Assembly (NCBI RefSeq): GCF_030269925.1
Contig: NC_085133.1
Coordinates: 6,096,001-6,160,000, forward strand
Direction: 5' to 3'
DNA: 64,000 bases
From: Bombyx mori
Taxonomy: Eukaryota; Arthropoda; Insecta; Lepidoptera; Bombycidae
The notes under the pieces are model-generated. The model had not been told where the DNA came from. It saw only the letters and a list, made by a program, of their open reading frames with translations, and searched no databases. The number at the start of each line of letters is the position of its first letter. The stretch's first letter is position 1. A program made the position numbers and the translations under genes. This document shows, piece after piece, positions 30,227-42,883 of the stretch.

Positions 30227-33104
30227 ATGGCGTATATAAGTAGAATAAAGCCCCTATCCGTAACGATAGGATTTTTTAACGCTTACGGTCTCGCAAATCA
30301 GCGTGATCAGGTTTCTGACTTTTTGCGTGACCATCAAATTGATATCTTTTTAGTGCAGGAGACCCTACTTAAGCCCGCGCGCCGTGACCCTAAAATCGCG
30401 AACTATAACATGGTCAGGAACGACAGGCTCTCTGCTCGTGGTGGTGGTACCGTCATTTACTATAGAAGAGCCCTGCATTGCGTCCCACTCGATCCTCCCG
30501 CGCTCGCTAATATCGAAGCATCAGTGTGCCGAATCTCACTGACGGGACACGCGCCGATCGTTATCGCGTCCGTTTATCTTCCACCGGATAAGATCGTTCT
30601 AAGCAGTGATATCGAGGCGCTGCTCGGCATGGGGAGCTCTGTCATTCTGGCGGGCGACCTAAATTGTAAACACATTAGGTGGAACTCACACACCACAACC
30701 CCGAATGGCAGGCGGCTTGACGCGTTAGTCGATAATCTCGCCTTCGATATCGTCGCTCCGCTAATCCCGACTCACTACCCGCTAAATATCGCGCATCGCC
30801 CGGATATACTCGACATAGCGTTATTAAAAAACGTAACTCTGCGCTTACACTCGATCGAAGTAGTTTCAGAGTTAGATTCAGACCACCGTCCCGTCGTTAT
30901 GAAGCTCGGTCGCGCTCCCGATTCCGTTCCCGTCACGAGGACTGTGGTGGATTGGCACACGCTGGGCATCAGCCTGGCTGAATCTGATCCACCATCGCTA
31001 CCGTTTAGCCCGGACTCTACCCCGTCTCCTCAGGATACCGCTGAAGCCATAGACATCTTAACGTCACACATCACCTCGACATTAGATAGGTCATCGAAAC
31101 AAGTTGTAGCGGAGGACTTCCTTCACCGCTTCAAATTGTCCGACGATATTAGGGAACTCCTTAGAGCTAAGAACGCCTCGATACGTGCCTACGACAGGTA
31201 TCCTACCGCGGAAAATCGTATTCGAATGCGTGCCCTACAACGCGACGTAAAGTCTCGCATCGCCGAAGTCCGAGATGCCAGATGGTCTGATTTCTTAGAA
31301 GGACTCGCGCCCTCCCAAAGGTCTTACTACCGCTTAGCTCGTACTCTCAAATCGGATACGGTAGTAACTATGCCCCCCCCTCGTAGGCCCCTCAGGCCGA
31401 CTCACGGCGTTCGATGATGACGAAAAAGCAGAGCTGCTGGCCGATACATTGCAAACCCAGTGCACGCCCAGCACTCAATCCGTGGACCCTGTGCATGTAG
31501 AATTAGTAGACAGTGAGGTAGAACGCAGAGCCTCCTTGCCACCCTCTGATGTGTTACCACCCGTCACCCCGATGGAAGTTAAAGACTTGATCAAAGACCT
31601 ACGTCCTCGCAAGGCTCCCGGTTCCGACGGTATATCCAACCGCGTTATTAAACTTCTACCCGTCCAACTCATCGTGATGTTGGCATCTATTTTCAATGCC
31701 GCTATGGCGAACTGTATCTTTCCCGCGGTGTGGAAAGAAGCGGACGTTATCGGCATACATAAACCCGGTAAACCAAAAAATCATCCGACGAGCTACCGCC
31801 CGATTAGCCTCCTCATGTCTCTAGGCAAGCTGTATGAGCGTCTGCTCTACAAACGCCTCAGAGACTTCGTCTCATCCAAGGGCATTCTCATCGATGAACA
31901 ATTCGGATTCCGTACAAATCACTCATGCGTTCAACAGGTGCACCGCCTCACGGAGCACATTCTTGTGGGGCTTAATCGACCAAAACCGTTATACACGGGA
32001 GCTCTCTTCTTCGACGTCGCAAAAGCGTTCGACAAAGTCTGGCACAACGGTTTGATTTTCAAACTATTCAACATGGGTGTGCCGGATAGTCTCGTGCTCA
32101 TCATACGGGACTTCTTGTCGAACCGCTCTTTTCGATATCGAGTCGAGGGAACCCGCTCCTCCCCACGACCTCTCACAGCTGGAGTCCCGCAAGGCTCTGT
32201 CCTCTCACCCCTCCTATTTAGCTTATTCGTTAACGATATTCCCCGGTCGCCGCCGACCCATTTAGCTTTATTCGCCGACGACACGACTGTTTACTATTCC
32301 AGTAGAAACAAGTCCCTAATCGCGAAGAAGCTTCAGAGCGCAGCCCTAGCCCTAGGACAGTGGTTCCGAAAATGGCGCATAGACATCAACCCAGCGAAAA
32401 GTACTGCGGTGCTCTTTCAGAGGGGAAGCTCCACACGGATTTCCTCCCGTATTAGGAGGAGGAATCTCACACCCCCGATTACTCTCTTTAGTCAATCCAT
32501 ACCCTGGGCCAGGAAGGTCAAGTACCTGGGCGTTACCCTGGATGCATCGATGACATTCCGCCCGCATATAAAATCAGTCCGTGACCGTGCCGCGTTTATT
32601 CTCGGTAGACTCTACCCCATGATTTGTAAGCGGAGTAAAATGTCCCTTCGGAACAAGGTGACACTTTACAAAACTTGCATAAGGCCCGTCATGACTTACG
32701 CGAGTGTGGTGTTCGCTCACGCGGCCCGCACACACATAGACACCCTTCAATCTCTACAATCCCGCTTTTGCAGGTTAGCCGTCGGAGCTCCGTGGTTCGT
32801 GAGGAACGTTGACCTACACGACGACCTGGGCCTCGAATCTATACAGAAATACATGAAGTCAGCGTCGGAACGGTATTTCGATAAGGCTATGCGTCATGAT
32901 AATCGCCTTATCGTAGCCGCCGCTGACTACTCCCCGAATCCTGATCATGCAGGAGCCAGTCACCGTCGACGCCCTAGACACGTCCTTACGGATCCATCAG
33001 ATCCAATAACCTTCGCACTAGACGCCTTCAGCTCTAGGAGCAGGCTTAGGGACCTCGGTAACCGTACTCGTCGAACTCGACAAAGAGTTCGCCGTGCAAC
33101 CTAA
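30227..33104 (+). pseudogene. LINE B ORF2 (endonuclease and RT) with one frameshift
   Basis: Starts MAYISRIKPLSVTIGFFNAY, three bases after the ORF1 stop. The endonuclease part is clear: QET, SVYLPPDK, GDLNC, SDHRPVV. At 31371-31380 ATG is followed by eight C residues. The reading there gives MPPPRRPLRP and stops at 31417, whereas one C fewer restores the MPPLV reading of LINE A; the correct frame resumes and runs to 33104. The RT contains APGSDGI, SYRPISLL, FFDVAKAFDKVW, AGVPQGSVLSPLLF and LALFADDTTVYY. Apart from the extra C all catalytic motifs are intact. The combined length, about 958 residues, equals LINE A ORF2 within two residues. Confidence 0.88.
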
Positions 33105-33358
33105 CCCATGAATCAGCTCGCTGAGTTTCTCGCCGGATCTTCTCAGCGGGTCGCGATTCCGATCCGGTAGTAGATTCATTCGCGAAGCAGCTGCTCTTGA
33201 GCTGTTAGGTCTCCTTCGGAGGCGCTCGGGTAGCTGTTAGCAAATCCCACCCCTCCTGGCTGAGCCTTTGCTCGCCCACCTGTCCTGGTGAAACTGGAAA
33301 GGCCTCCGGGCCACCAGTAATCCTTCAATCATAAAAAAAAAAAAAAACATACACCAAA

Positions 33359-33601
33359 ATTACATTTTTTACAATTTTTGTCTGTCTGTCTGTTTGTACC
33401 GGCTAATCTCTGGAACGGCTGGACCGATTTTGACGGGACTTTCACTGACAGGTATCTGGTGATATAAGGAGTAACTTAGGCTTTTTTAGTACTTTTTAGT
33501 ACTTTTTTTAGACTACGACAATAACCGCGGGTAGCATCGCGGGACTCAACTATCAATAATAAAATTTAATGTTTCCGAAGCGAAGCGAGGGCGGGTCGCT
33601 A
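33359..33601 (+). repeat. Moth repeat split by LINE B, right part
   Basis: Continues from the duplicated target site: GTACCGGCTAATCTCTGGAA, GGACCGATTTTGACGGGACT, ending CCGAAGCGAAGCGAGGGCGG and GTCGCTA. A similar ending occurs at 51285-51314. Helitron-like by its CTAG-like terminus. Confidence 0.65.
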
Positions 33602-33904
33602 ATTATTGTATAAATTTGAAACATTATATATTTATTTGACAAAACATACTTTTACCTTGATCATCCAGAAATTTCATGAAGATCGGATAAGTAGTTTAGT
33701 ATTAATCAAACTACAGGACAAATATGTCAACCAGATAAACGAAATCGCTTGCTTTTTTCGATCTTATATGATGTATTTTACTATTAAAGTCTGTTTTCAT
33801 TATCTTTTCATTATTAGAGGGATATAAAATAAAGGAGCTTAAGAGACCAAAATTGAGTACAGATATACTAATAGTTGACTAAACATACATACCATACTCT
33901 AGAT

Positions 33905-34184
33905 CAGCGGTCGGGGAATCGGGGTAAGTTACCCCAAATAGGGTAAAATGAACTTTTGGGGGGTGAAAATGAAACTTTTGTGAGTAAAAAGTATATATTG
34001 AAGTGAAACTGCTTTAGAATCGTTAAATTTTTAGTTATTGTTTTCTTTTCAAAATTATCATGGGGGTTATAATATGAAAGTTGCTAGAAAGAAACGATTT
34101 CGTTTTTTTTTTGTTGCCATGTGGTAATATCAACTTACACAAAAATATTTTGGGGTAATAATTAAAAAAGTTCCCCGACCGCTG
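33905..34184. mobile_element. hAT-like MITE
   Basis: 280 bp with perfect 14-bp terminal inverted repeats CAGCGGTCGGGGAA / TTCCCCGACCGCTG. Flanked by the 8-bp duplication CTCTAGAT at 33897-33904 and 34185-34192. CAG...CTG ends and an 8-bp duplication are hAT hallmarks. No coding sequence, so it is non-autonomous. Confidence 0.9.
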
Positions 34185-34192
34185 CTCTAGAT

Positions 34193-34544
34193 TAATTCAA
34201 TACGATCACTGACTTCGAAGACAAATTTCAAACTCACGACTAGAATTATTTGTTTCTGAGCTTTAAAGCAACGTTTTCTAGATCTTTCTGTATGGCGTCG
34301 AGAGCTGTACCTTAAAAGAGGCTGACAGGCAAAGATGCATTTGACATGTGGTGCTTTCGGCGCACGTTGCGCATTCCCTGGACGCCTTTCCGTACAAACG
34401 CGACCATCCTCAACGAACTCAAAGTTGACTAAAGACTACCCACCATATGCCTGCATAGAGTGTTCCAGTATTTTGTTCATATAGCAAACAATACCCTTTG
34501 ATAACATTTGAGACTCATACCGGTAAAGCAGATGGACAACTAAA
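34193..34544. other. AT-rich DNA, nothing recognised
   Basis: No ORF or repeat recognised. Confidence 0.35.
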
Positions 34545-34930
34545 GCGGTGGATGAAAGGCGATTACATGCAGCAGAGATGCGAATATTGCGATGAATGTG
34601 TGAAGTAACGAGAATGGATAGAATACGGAATGAATATGTTAGAGGAAGTCTGAAAGTGGCACCTGTGACAGAGAAGCTGAGAAGTGCGCGCTTGGGATGG
34701 TATGGACATGTGATGAGACGAAATGAAAATGAGGTTGGTAAGAGAGTGTTAACTATGAATGTGGAAGGATATAGAAGAAGAGGTAGACCTAAGAAGAAAT
34801 GGATGGATTGCATGAAAGACGATATGGGTAAGAAGGGAGTGAGCGAAGAAATGGTATACGATAGAAGAGTATGGAAGGAGAAAACATGTTGCGCCGACCC
34901 CAGGTGACTGGGAGAAGGGCAGGATAATGA
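34545..34930 (+). pseudogene. 5'-truncated LINE, ORF2 C-terminus (RGRPKKKW type)
   Basis: Reads [38 protein letters not shown] and [12 protein letters not shown] before a stop and AATGATGA. Upstream, the block coding RILRWMFGVTRMDRIRNEYV in the 40608 copy is broken here by stops (TGG to TGA near 34594). Confidence 0.78.
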
Positions 34931-35075
34931 TGACGGGTAGAGTGGATGGAAAACGATCTAGAGGTCGGAGCCCGAAAATATGGAGTAATCAAGTGTCCGA
35001 GCACATGGATATGAGACTGAGCGACGCACTCCACAGTACCCAGGACCGACATAAGTGGCTATAGATCTCAGGCGG
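34931..35075 (+). pseudogene. Second LINE fragment, ORF C-terminus
   Basis: Directly follows the previous fragment. The frame encodes VDGKRSRGRSPKIWSNQVSE then LSDALHSTQDRHKWL and stop TAG near 35061. This RGRSPK..W...DR..W pattern is a LINE C-terminus, of a different family from its neighbour. Confidence 0.6.
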
Positions 35076-35113
35076 GCACCACGATGGTCAGCAATAAACG
35101 AACAATTAGATTC

Positions 35114-35350
35114 ACTGGACCTCTTGTGAGTCCGCGCGGTTAGGTACCAGGACCCTGTCTATTTCTGTCGTGAAGCACTAATGCGTTTCGGTTTGAAGAG
35201 TGGGGCAGCCGTTGTAACTATACTGAGATCTTAGAACTTTTATCTCAAGCCGGGTGCTGCATTTACGTTGTAGATGTCTATGGGCTCCAGTAACTACTTA
35301 ACACCAAGTGGGCTGCGAGCTCGTCCACCCATCTAAGAAATAAATAAATA
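35114..35350 (+). repeat. Bm1 SINE, 3' body and tail
   Basis: GACCTCTTGTGAGTCCGCGC through CATCTAAGAAATAAATAAAT. No tRNA-like head. Confidence 0.88.
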
Positions 35351-35713
35351 AAGAAGGAAGAGAAGGAGATGAAACATATTTCAGACGAATTATTTAAATG
35401 TAAATCTGCATACTTTATTATATCTAGACAGACAACAAACTAGAATCAGTATCGACCAGAATATAAATGTTTGTTTAAGGCATACGCGAAGGTATAATAA
35501 TACTATTCTTGTTATTTTTAAAGTAGACTACTAAATCAACTATTAAAAAAGTTTTCATACCTTTAAATCCTAAATGAAGACACCACGTGTATAATCTGTG
35601 GCCGAAAAAATTACCGCGAAAGCGGTACAATTAAAAAATCGCTTTAAATAGAAAATACATATATTGATCGCAGAATTAGTCGTCCCGAGTGTACAAAAAC
35701 AATTTACATTTCA
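35351..35713. other. AT-rich DNA, nothing recognised
   Basis: No feature recognised. Confidence 0.35.
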
Positions 35714-35822
35714 CGGTAGGCAGCGGCTTGGCTCTGTCCCTGGTATTGCTGACGTCATGAGCGACGGTAACCACTCACTAGCAGATGGGCCGTATATTCG
35801 TCTGCCGGCAATCCAATAACCC
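35714..35822 (+). repeat. LINE 3' UTR end (RLWNELP type)
   Basis: CGGTAGGCAGCGGCTTGGCT to TCGTCTGCCGGCAATCC. Only the 3' UTR. Confidence 0.75.
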
Positions 35823-38589
35823 TATGTAATCATCTCTATCTCGCAAAATTTCAAGTGATGAAGAATTGCGGCCGCCAGTGAAATCCGCACCCAGCGAAGG
35901 AAGCTACTGAACAAGTTATTTCAACGGTCTTATCATATTCCTCATCTGACAATCCTCTTATTTTACAACACGGATTTGCCCAATTATAATACAAAGTAAC
36001 TTAACCAAAAGACAGGAGCTTATTCGCTGTTCACACAGGACTTCAAACCATGCTAAAGAAATGGACGTAATTTGAACACGATTAAGATTTAAATATTTTT
36101 TGTGGGAATCAACGGCGCGGTACGGTTTATAGGTGCTTAATTTCATATGGACTATTTGTTCGTCTGCCCGTCGTGGCCAATACAATAATGTTATGATCAG
36201 AATTCGTGGTTATTTCAATGCCTTTTCTGTTTAATTCGCAGCATTGAACAGAAAAGGCATTTGCGACCTCACATTACGTGGTGTTAAGTGGTTATCAGAA
36301 CCGTCAACCATCTTGAGGCATAAGTGCAAAATCGTGATAGTATACCTACTATATATATATATATAGTATACAGGCATAGACACTTTAAGCCGATACGCTT
36401 GACTAAGGAATGATACCTAACCGTACAGGCTCCATGTGCTTTCCTACCGTGAAGCAACATAGACCATTTTAATTAGTCAAGGCCTACTTCACCGCTGCTA
36501 TGGATCAGCGAATCCCTGTGGTTTCAATCAAGGCTACAACAGATCTCCCTGCCTTTGCTGTCGAAATAGGAAAATCGTTTCCGAACGCTAGATATGTAAG
36601 CTCCAAGTTTCCAATCCCATTACTGGATTTAGTAGATTGAATTCATAAGATTACTGAAGCTCTGCCGATGTCATACACGGCTCTGTGAATTGATTGGCCA
36701 GTAAATGGTAATCGCAGTCTCGGCACACCAAAGATCATGCTTTTTCAAAATATTATGATCGAAAATTAAATTTTATTTGCCATAAAATATCTACTGGGTC
36801 CTATTGGATGGATTGTTTGTTTATCGAAGACATCACAGAGTAAATTTTGCTACAGACCTTCGGAGATAAGGTTGAATTATCAATTATTTTACGTCTAACT
36901 CACACCTCAAATAAAAACTGATTACTGTTTTGCGGCAGAAATGGGAGAGTGATATATATGTATATGAGCCCACAATATGCCCTTTTACGAGTAGATTTTT
37001 TTTATACTTAACGGTAATTAGCATTGTACATAATACAGTCAAGGCCTCAAGAAACGCCTCAATGACATTTGTGTACGTAGTCTTAAGAAAATATTCCATT
37101 ATTTCTTGACCCTAAAGAATTGAGCTGATTAAAATTCTGTGAAGGGCATGACAACATCGGAAATGAGAACACGAAAATCCGACAAGCTCATTACAACGGA
37201 TCCAATAACAGTCAATCCTCGAGCTGGTCGGTTTACAGTGGATTTGTGTTCAACTACAAGGGATCAATGACGTTTTCAGATCAGAAGACGATGTTATCAA
37301 AAGCTAATAGTCTTTGGAAGGGACAAATACCATTATTGAATGTAAATGCTTCAATTAATGTTGTTCTTTTCTTAGTACAGACACGGTCAGTATTAAAATG
37401 TGTTGAAAGTTTGGATAGATACTTATATCCTGTCTCTTTTTGGCTCAAAGAGTCGTGCCTTGACATGAACATTGTGATATCAATTAAGATTTCTCATGCT
37501 GGGCACTCAAATACTTTTACATAATAAACATTAATGTATAAATAAGTATTATCGACACAAACAAGCACAATTTTTTTCTTGTCAGAGTTGTCAATATTAT
37601 AGCATCCCTCGTAAATGACAGTTACTGTCGTATCATAAGATTAATAAAATACGTATATAAACTTAAAGACAGTAGTTAGTTAGTAACTAACATCAATGTA
37701 ATTACAAAATATTTATTTTTAATATATTATTATCTCCTATTTTATAGATAAATTTTTTGCACGTAAATTTAGTGACTATTTAGCCTTTATGGAAAAAACC
37801 TAAAAAAACCGGTTTTTTGAGCAAACAACCGGTAATAAACAGGTAATAAAAATAAAATTCTTGCAGCTGAGAAGGCATTCGAGCGCCTTGTAGTATAGGG
37901 TAAGATGAAGAATAGGGCAAGAATTTCAGAACATGGTTGGTCCTTAGTAATGGACTGACCGAGTAAATGCTGCAATGGATTGTCCCCCACACGGAAGCAC
38001 CATACACGCAGCCTAAAGAGAGGAGTGGCTTCATTTAAATATCGAATCTAAGAACATGGTGGCCACAATTCTTCGTACAGTGGCCAAAAGAGTAGCAAGG
38101 AAGGAGGGACTGTCATAGGCTACAAAAAATTATACTGAAATCAACCTACAGTGATAATCCTCTGTAGACCTCAGTAGGTGGACGGTTCAGAAGTTGTTCT
38201 TCGGAATATGTATCTATATATAAATGTGTATTTATTTCACCTTGATATATAGAGTTCAATGGAAGCAAAATTGGAAGACCATTGTAAATCAGGAAATCGA
38301 AATCCAAACGAGTCATTTCGTTTGGCACTAATTCTGCTTGACACCGTTCCGTCATATGCTCAAAAAGAGGGTCAGACTAAAATAATTCCAAGATTTCGCG
38401 TGTAAAAAATGGTACCCATAATGTACCCTCATGCTGCAATACGCGCCTAACCAACCCTAAATTGCCGGCTTCATTTGTATTCATAAACACGAACCGATGG
38501 GACGGACGATAGCCATTAGTACGCGCCGTCAATGTTAGCGATTATTCATAGAAGAAACACGCCAATATCAAATTCTAACGCATTTTTCT
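35823..38589. other. Long AT-rich stretch with two worn Bm1 traces
   Basis: 36262-36480 and 36889-36990 have scattered matches to the antisense Bm1 body (GGTGTTAAGTGGTTATCAGA; TGATTACTGTTTTGCGGCAG). (TA)n palindrome at 36348-36366. Plus frame 37246-37524 (92 codons) and minus frame 38034-37780 (84 codons) show no domain or splice support. No gene called. Confidence 0.4.
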
Positions 38590-38830
38590 TTCTTTTTTCC
38601 GGACCGGGGGCCGAACCTCCTACGAGGTCCCCGCGCCTAGGGGGCGCGCGGGGTATGTGGAACTGGTTCGCAAGAGCGAACCGCGGGCTCAAGGATGGGA
38701 TTAAGGGCCCTACCCACTAAACGACTCCCCTAAACTCTCGCCCAAGCGTTGGATCCCCCCGAGATCAGAACCCGGGTGAGGTAAGAAGGTTACCGCGGTG
38801 AACAGACAGCGCAGCTCACCCTAAGGAAAT
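38590..38830. repeat. Unclassified GC-rich repeat, copy 2
   Basis: Shares blocks with 11427-11585 (CGCCTAGGGGG, AAGGGCCCTACCCAC, ACGACTCCCCTA). Better preserved and longer here; flanked by a T-rich start. Confidence 0.5.
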
Positions 38831-39247
38831 TTCTGGTGTATTTGTATTTTTTTAATGTGTAGACGGTGAGCTTGGACCCTATATGATGTGATAATGGTAT
38901 AATAAGGCTGCCAAAGGACTTCCCTGATAAAAAGAAAATCGTACAATAAAATGTAACTCCAAAAAATTATGATATGTGGGATGGTCTGGCGAAATCTAGT
39001 GGATAAATGTAATTAAACAACAACACCTTTAATTTTTTCAAAAAATTCTATTCGTAACATCGTTATGTCAATTTGATGACTGTCATTTATATTCTCTTAT
39101 TTTAAAATAAAATTAGTGTGCCAGTGTGAATTAACCAAAAAGTACCGATCTTCCCACTTATAAACTGGAGATCATTTTGTGAAATTATAAGAACCTTTAT
39201 TCTAAAGTAACCAAAGTTTCAACTTCATCATCACTCAAAGTGAGCAT
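38831..39247. other. AT-rich DNA, nothing recognised
   Basis: No feature recognised. Confidence 0.35.
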
Positions 39248-39527
39248 CTATGCTAATATTATAAAGCTAAAGAGTTTGTTTGTTTGAACATGACAATCTC
39301 AGGAACTACTGGTCCGATTTGAAAAAATATTTCAGTGTTAGATAGCCCATTTATTGAGGAAGGCTATAGGGTATATAACATCATGAGACCGAGACAAGTG
39401 GAGGAGCCACCAATAAAGAATGTTTCAAAATATTTTCACTTTCTACGTAAATGAAGTGGAGGGTAAAATTTAGCGTTATGCCAAAGTAACTATTCCACGC
39501 GAACGGAGACGCGGGCAAAAGCTAGTC
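39248..39527 (+). repeat. Helitron-like moth repeat
   Basis: From CTATGCTAATATTATAAAGC with GTTTGTTTGTTTGAACATGA to GCGGGCAAAAGCTAGT. The same 3' end recurs as a fragment at 51853-51903. Confidence 0.6.
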
Positions 39528-40607
39528 TCTCATTTAGGTCGCCCAAAGGCTAGAATGAATATTTTCCTGTTCCTGTAATAATATCATGGCTTAATCATAG
39601 ATGCAGCCCAAAAGCAGTGCTCCTACAAACTTGTAAGATTACGCCCGCACTGCCACCACACAGTTTCACGACCGCATAATTTTATTCGTCAAAATAAGCC
39701 TATAGTCGAACGAGCGTAATGCTTTTATGCAGCTATTTATAGTCAATCTTTATTACCGGCTTAAGTAAGTAAATCACTTACAGTAGAAACGCCAAGAAAC
39801 CTTGAAGATATTTTTGAAGCCTACAAATTAAAATTACGCATTTTAAACGCTTTGAAAACATAATTTTCCTTGGGTACCAATAAAGGTTTTTTTTTAATTA
39901 AAAATTGTCGCAGAATCTACAACCGGATAGGAATCGCGACCCACTAAAAAGATCCAGTAAGAAACTCAGTGGACTGCGTCTATAGGAGGTTTTATCACCA
40001 ATAGATAATTTATAAATAGTATAAATATTGCATTATGCTCAATGAGCTGATTTTAAGTGACAATTGAAGTTCACAAACGCCATCATAAAATAAGGTTCAA
40101 TTCACAGTGGTAAGTAATACGTACTATGTTTTTGATAAAGCAAATTTTCGTCAAACCTTCTTAATGTATTGTATATAGGCATTTGTACCTAGCAATAAAC
40201 GAATTATGCTATATCTCCTTTTTATGTTCGTGTTGTTTATTTTTTGTCAAAAAAATACTTCATTTTAAAAAGACATGACTGTGTCTTTTCAGGTCTGTAA
40301 CTCTTGGTACGTGCTTGGTACCTATGAAACCAATGACATTTAAGTTGACGTAAATTTTAATTACTAATCAGCTGAGCAGCTTACATGTTTTTATTTAGCA
40401 GATTAGATACTGTGTAGATACTTTACAACGTCAACCAGGCCTATAAAAATTCCTGCATTTCCTCAAAATACTGTGGCAAATCCAATTTTATCTCATTTTA
40501 CACAGGGTACAATTTATGTTGATTGTATTTCTGTTCAGAAAATTTGTAACATTTAACAAGAAAAACTATTATCTAGATCTTGAGACGAAATTAATTGCTG
40601 GCGGTAT
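39528..40607. other. AT-rich DNA with one LINE A-family 3' UTR scrap
   Basis: 39905-39990 (GTCGCAGAATCTACAACCGG, GAAACTCAGTGG) is a worn minus piece of the LINE A-family 3' UTR. Nothing else recognised. Confidence 0.45.
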
Positions 40608-40990
40608 TCCCCGCGTTTGCATGCAGCAGAGATGCGAATATTGCGATGGATGTTTGGAGTAACGAGAATGGATAGAATACGAAATGAATATGTTAGAGGA
40701 AGTCTGAAAGTGGCACCTGTGACAGAGAAGCTGAGAAGTGCGCGTTTGGGGTGGTATGGACATGTGATGAGACGAAATGAAAATGAGATTGGTAAGAATC
40801 TGTTAACTATGAATGTGGAAGGATATAGAGGAAGAGGTAGACCCAAGAAGAAACGGATGGATTGCGTGAAAGACGATATGTATAAGAAGGGCGTGAGCGA
40901 AGAAATGGTATATGATAGAGGATGATGGAAAGAGAGCACATGTTGGGCCGACCACATTTAAGTGGGAAAAGAGAAGGAGAATACTGGTAT
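40608..40990 (+). pseudogene. 5'-truncated LINE, ORF2 C-terminus (RGRPKKKW type)
   Basis: The longest of three copies: AAEMRILRWMFGVTRMDRIR, then [20 protein letters not shown] and NVEGYRGRGRPKKKRMDC. The frame breaks at VYDRG (40925), where the other copies read [10 protein letters not shown]. Confidence 0.78.
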
Positions 40991-41370
40991 TCACCGCGTC
41001 GCAACCGCCGTCAAAACATAAAAATGTCTATAAAACCTCTTGCTTTTTTACCACAACGCACCATCGCTAAACTTGATCGAAAACAATTACATAATGTAAT
41101 TCACGTCTGATAAACGCATATTAGAATTATCAATTGCTTTCAGTTACCCTGGTCATAGTAGAAATAGATATAAATTTCTTAATGAATTTCTAAAATAAAG
41201 CTTTTTTTAGTTCTCTTAAACTGGATTGTCTTACCTACTGTTATTTGGTGTCCAGAAGCATAGAGATGAAATTAAAGATTTAGTGGTATCGTAATAACAG
41301 AAATAGACAGAAGAAAGATCTTCCACCAAGCGGATGAAATCGCTCGATCGACATTATTGCGTAGTAAGAA
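40991..41370. other. AT-rich DNA; short shared repeat piece
   Basis: About 41310-41355 matches 13664-13716 (AGATCTTCCACCAAGC). Nothing else recognised. Confidence 0.4.
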
Positions 41371-41628
41371 CAGGCTTTTTTATTGCTTAGATGGGTGGAC
41401 GAGCTCACAGCCCACCTGGTGTTAAGTGGTTACTGGAGCCCATAGGCATCTACAACGTAAATGCGTCACCCACCTTGAGATATATTCTAAGATCTCAGTA
41501 TAGTTACAACGGCTGCCCCACCCTTCAAACCGAAACGCATTACTGCTTCACGGCATAAATAGGCAGGTTGGTGGTACCCACCCGCGCAGACTCACAAGAG
41601 GTCCTACCACCAGTAAATACGTTACGAA
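41371..41628 (-). repeat. Bm1 SINE, body and tail
   Basis: Well-preserved antisense copy from TTTTTTATTGCTTAGATGGG to GGTCCTACCACCAGTAAA. Lacks the head. Confidence 0.92.
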
Positions 41629-42883
41629 ACATATTTTGAAATTTAAACAGAGTATTTGAGTTTTGCAAAATTATGCAAATGTCTCAAACGTCGCGTTCAA
41701 CAGGCTGAGTAATCATAATCCTGCAATTAGTTATAGCGTTCCCAGCTGGATATGTTGAGTTCTGATTTATTGGATTAAATTACGTATAATTTATATACAC
41801 TCACTGAATTTGTCGCACGTGGAAGGATAATTCGTCTTGTGTGGTCTAATTGGTCTTTAAAATATTGCTATATTTATTTTGTTGGTGCGTAAAGGACCTT
41901 AAGGTCTATCTCGGTCAGTTATCAGGGACTATAGACACGAAATCGTAGTATCCCAATTATCGTCAAAAAATTACTCTCTCAATTTTGCATTTTACTATTT
42001 TATTACTACGAACTGTTCTATCCCTAGATTGTACAGACTAATGGTTACCAAACACCTTACTCATCATAAACCCTCTTACAATGATTTTATAAGAACATAT
42101 CAGTCTTAGTTCGAGTCAGATATTCATTGAAATGGGACGTTTACCAATTTTCCTCACTATCTCCAAATTATTTTATTATAATTAGTTATTCTTTATAAAT
42201 ATTTTGTAGTGTCCAATAAAGACTTTTTAAAAAAGAGTTTGGCTTTCTCACTACTAACAGAACGATAGTAAGTACCTATCCAGGCCTACATTACGACAAG
42301 GCATTATCACTGAGATTTTCTTGAAGTAGCCGTTAAATATAAAAACAGAAAACACATTTTAAATATTTGTTTTATGAACACACATATTTGACAACGATAT
42401 TTATTTCAAAATCTAGAACATATTGCTTACGGGATCGAAAGATCACTTCTGGTTCAACTGTTGTAATCTCTCGAATCACTTATAATATTAATAAAGACTT
42501 TTATCATTATGGCCGATCAAGAAACAATGCTTCGAAATTAAACGTCACAAAATGGTGATAAATTATGTACTACGCCGGAAGGATGAAAAACTCAATTTGA
42601 TTCCCAATAAAAGATCAAATTCGTCTATAAACATCATGATATTTTCCTTAACTTAAATAGCTCGATGAACGTTGGAACAATTGTATTTACGGACTGTTGA
42701 AATTACCAGTAAACGCCCACGTCATAATGAATTGCGTGGGATAGATTTGAAGGTTCTTAAATAACACAACTTTTAAATAACGACATTAACATCAGTGGCT
42801 TTATTTCTATATCTACTGTATCAAATCAATTTACAACCCTCCTGGTGGCAAGTGGTTATTCTCTCTCATGGACATCTGTATTT
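41629..42883. other. AT-rich DNA, nothing recognised
   Basis: No feature recognised. Confidence 0.4.

Larger units (their letters stand above)
28197..33346 (+). mobile_element. LINE B: Jockey-like non-LTR retrotransposon, apparently full length
   Basis: About 5.15 kb, flanked by ACATACACCAAA at 28185-28196 and 33347-33358. Order: 5' UTR (28197-28604), ORF1, ORF2, a 242-bp 3' UTR and an A-tail near 33333-33347. Close in sequence to LINE A but in the opposite orientation. The exact target duplication, and a 5' end that begins on an Inr motif, argue for a complete insertion. Each ORF has one frameshift, so this copy looks inactive unless these are sequencing errors. Confidence 0.88.

Noticed and set aside
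37246..37524. 92-codon plus frame
   Set aside because: No domain, splice site or repeat match.
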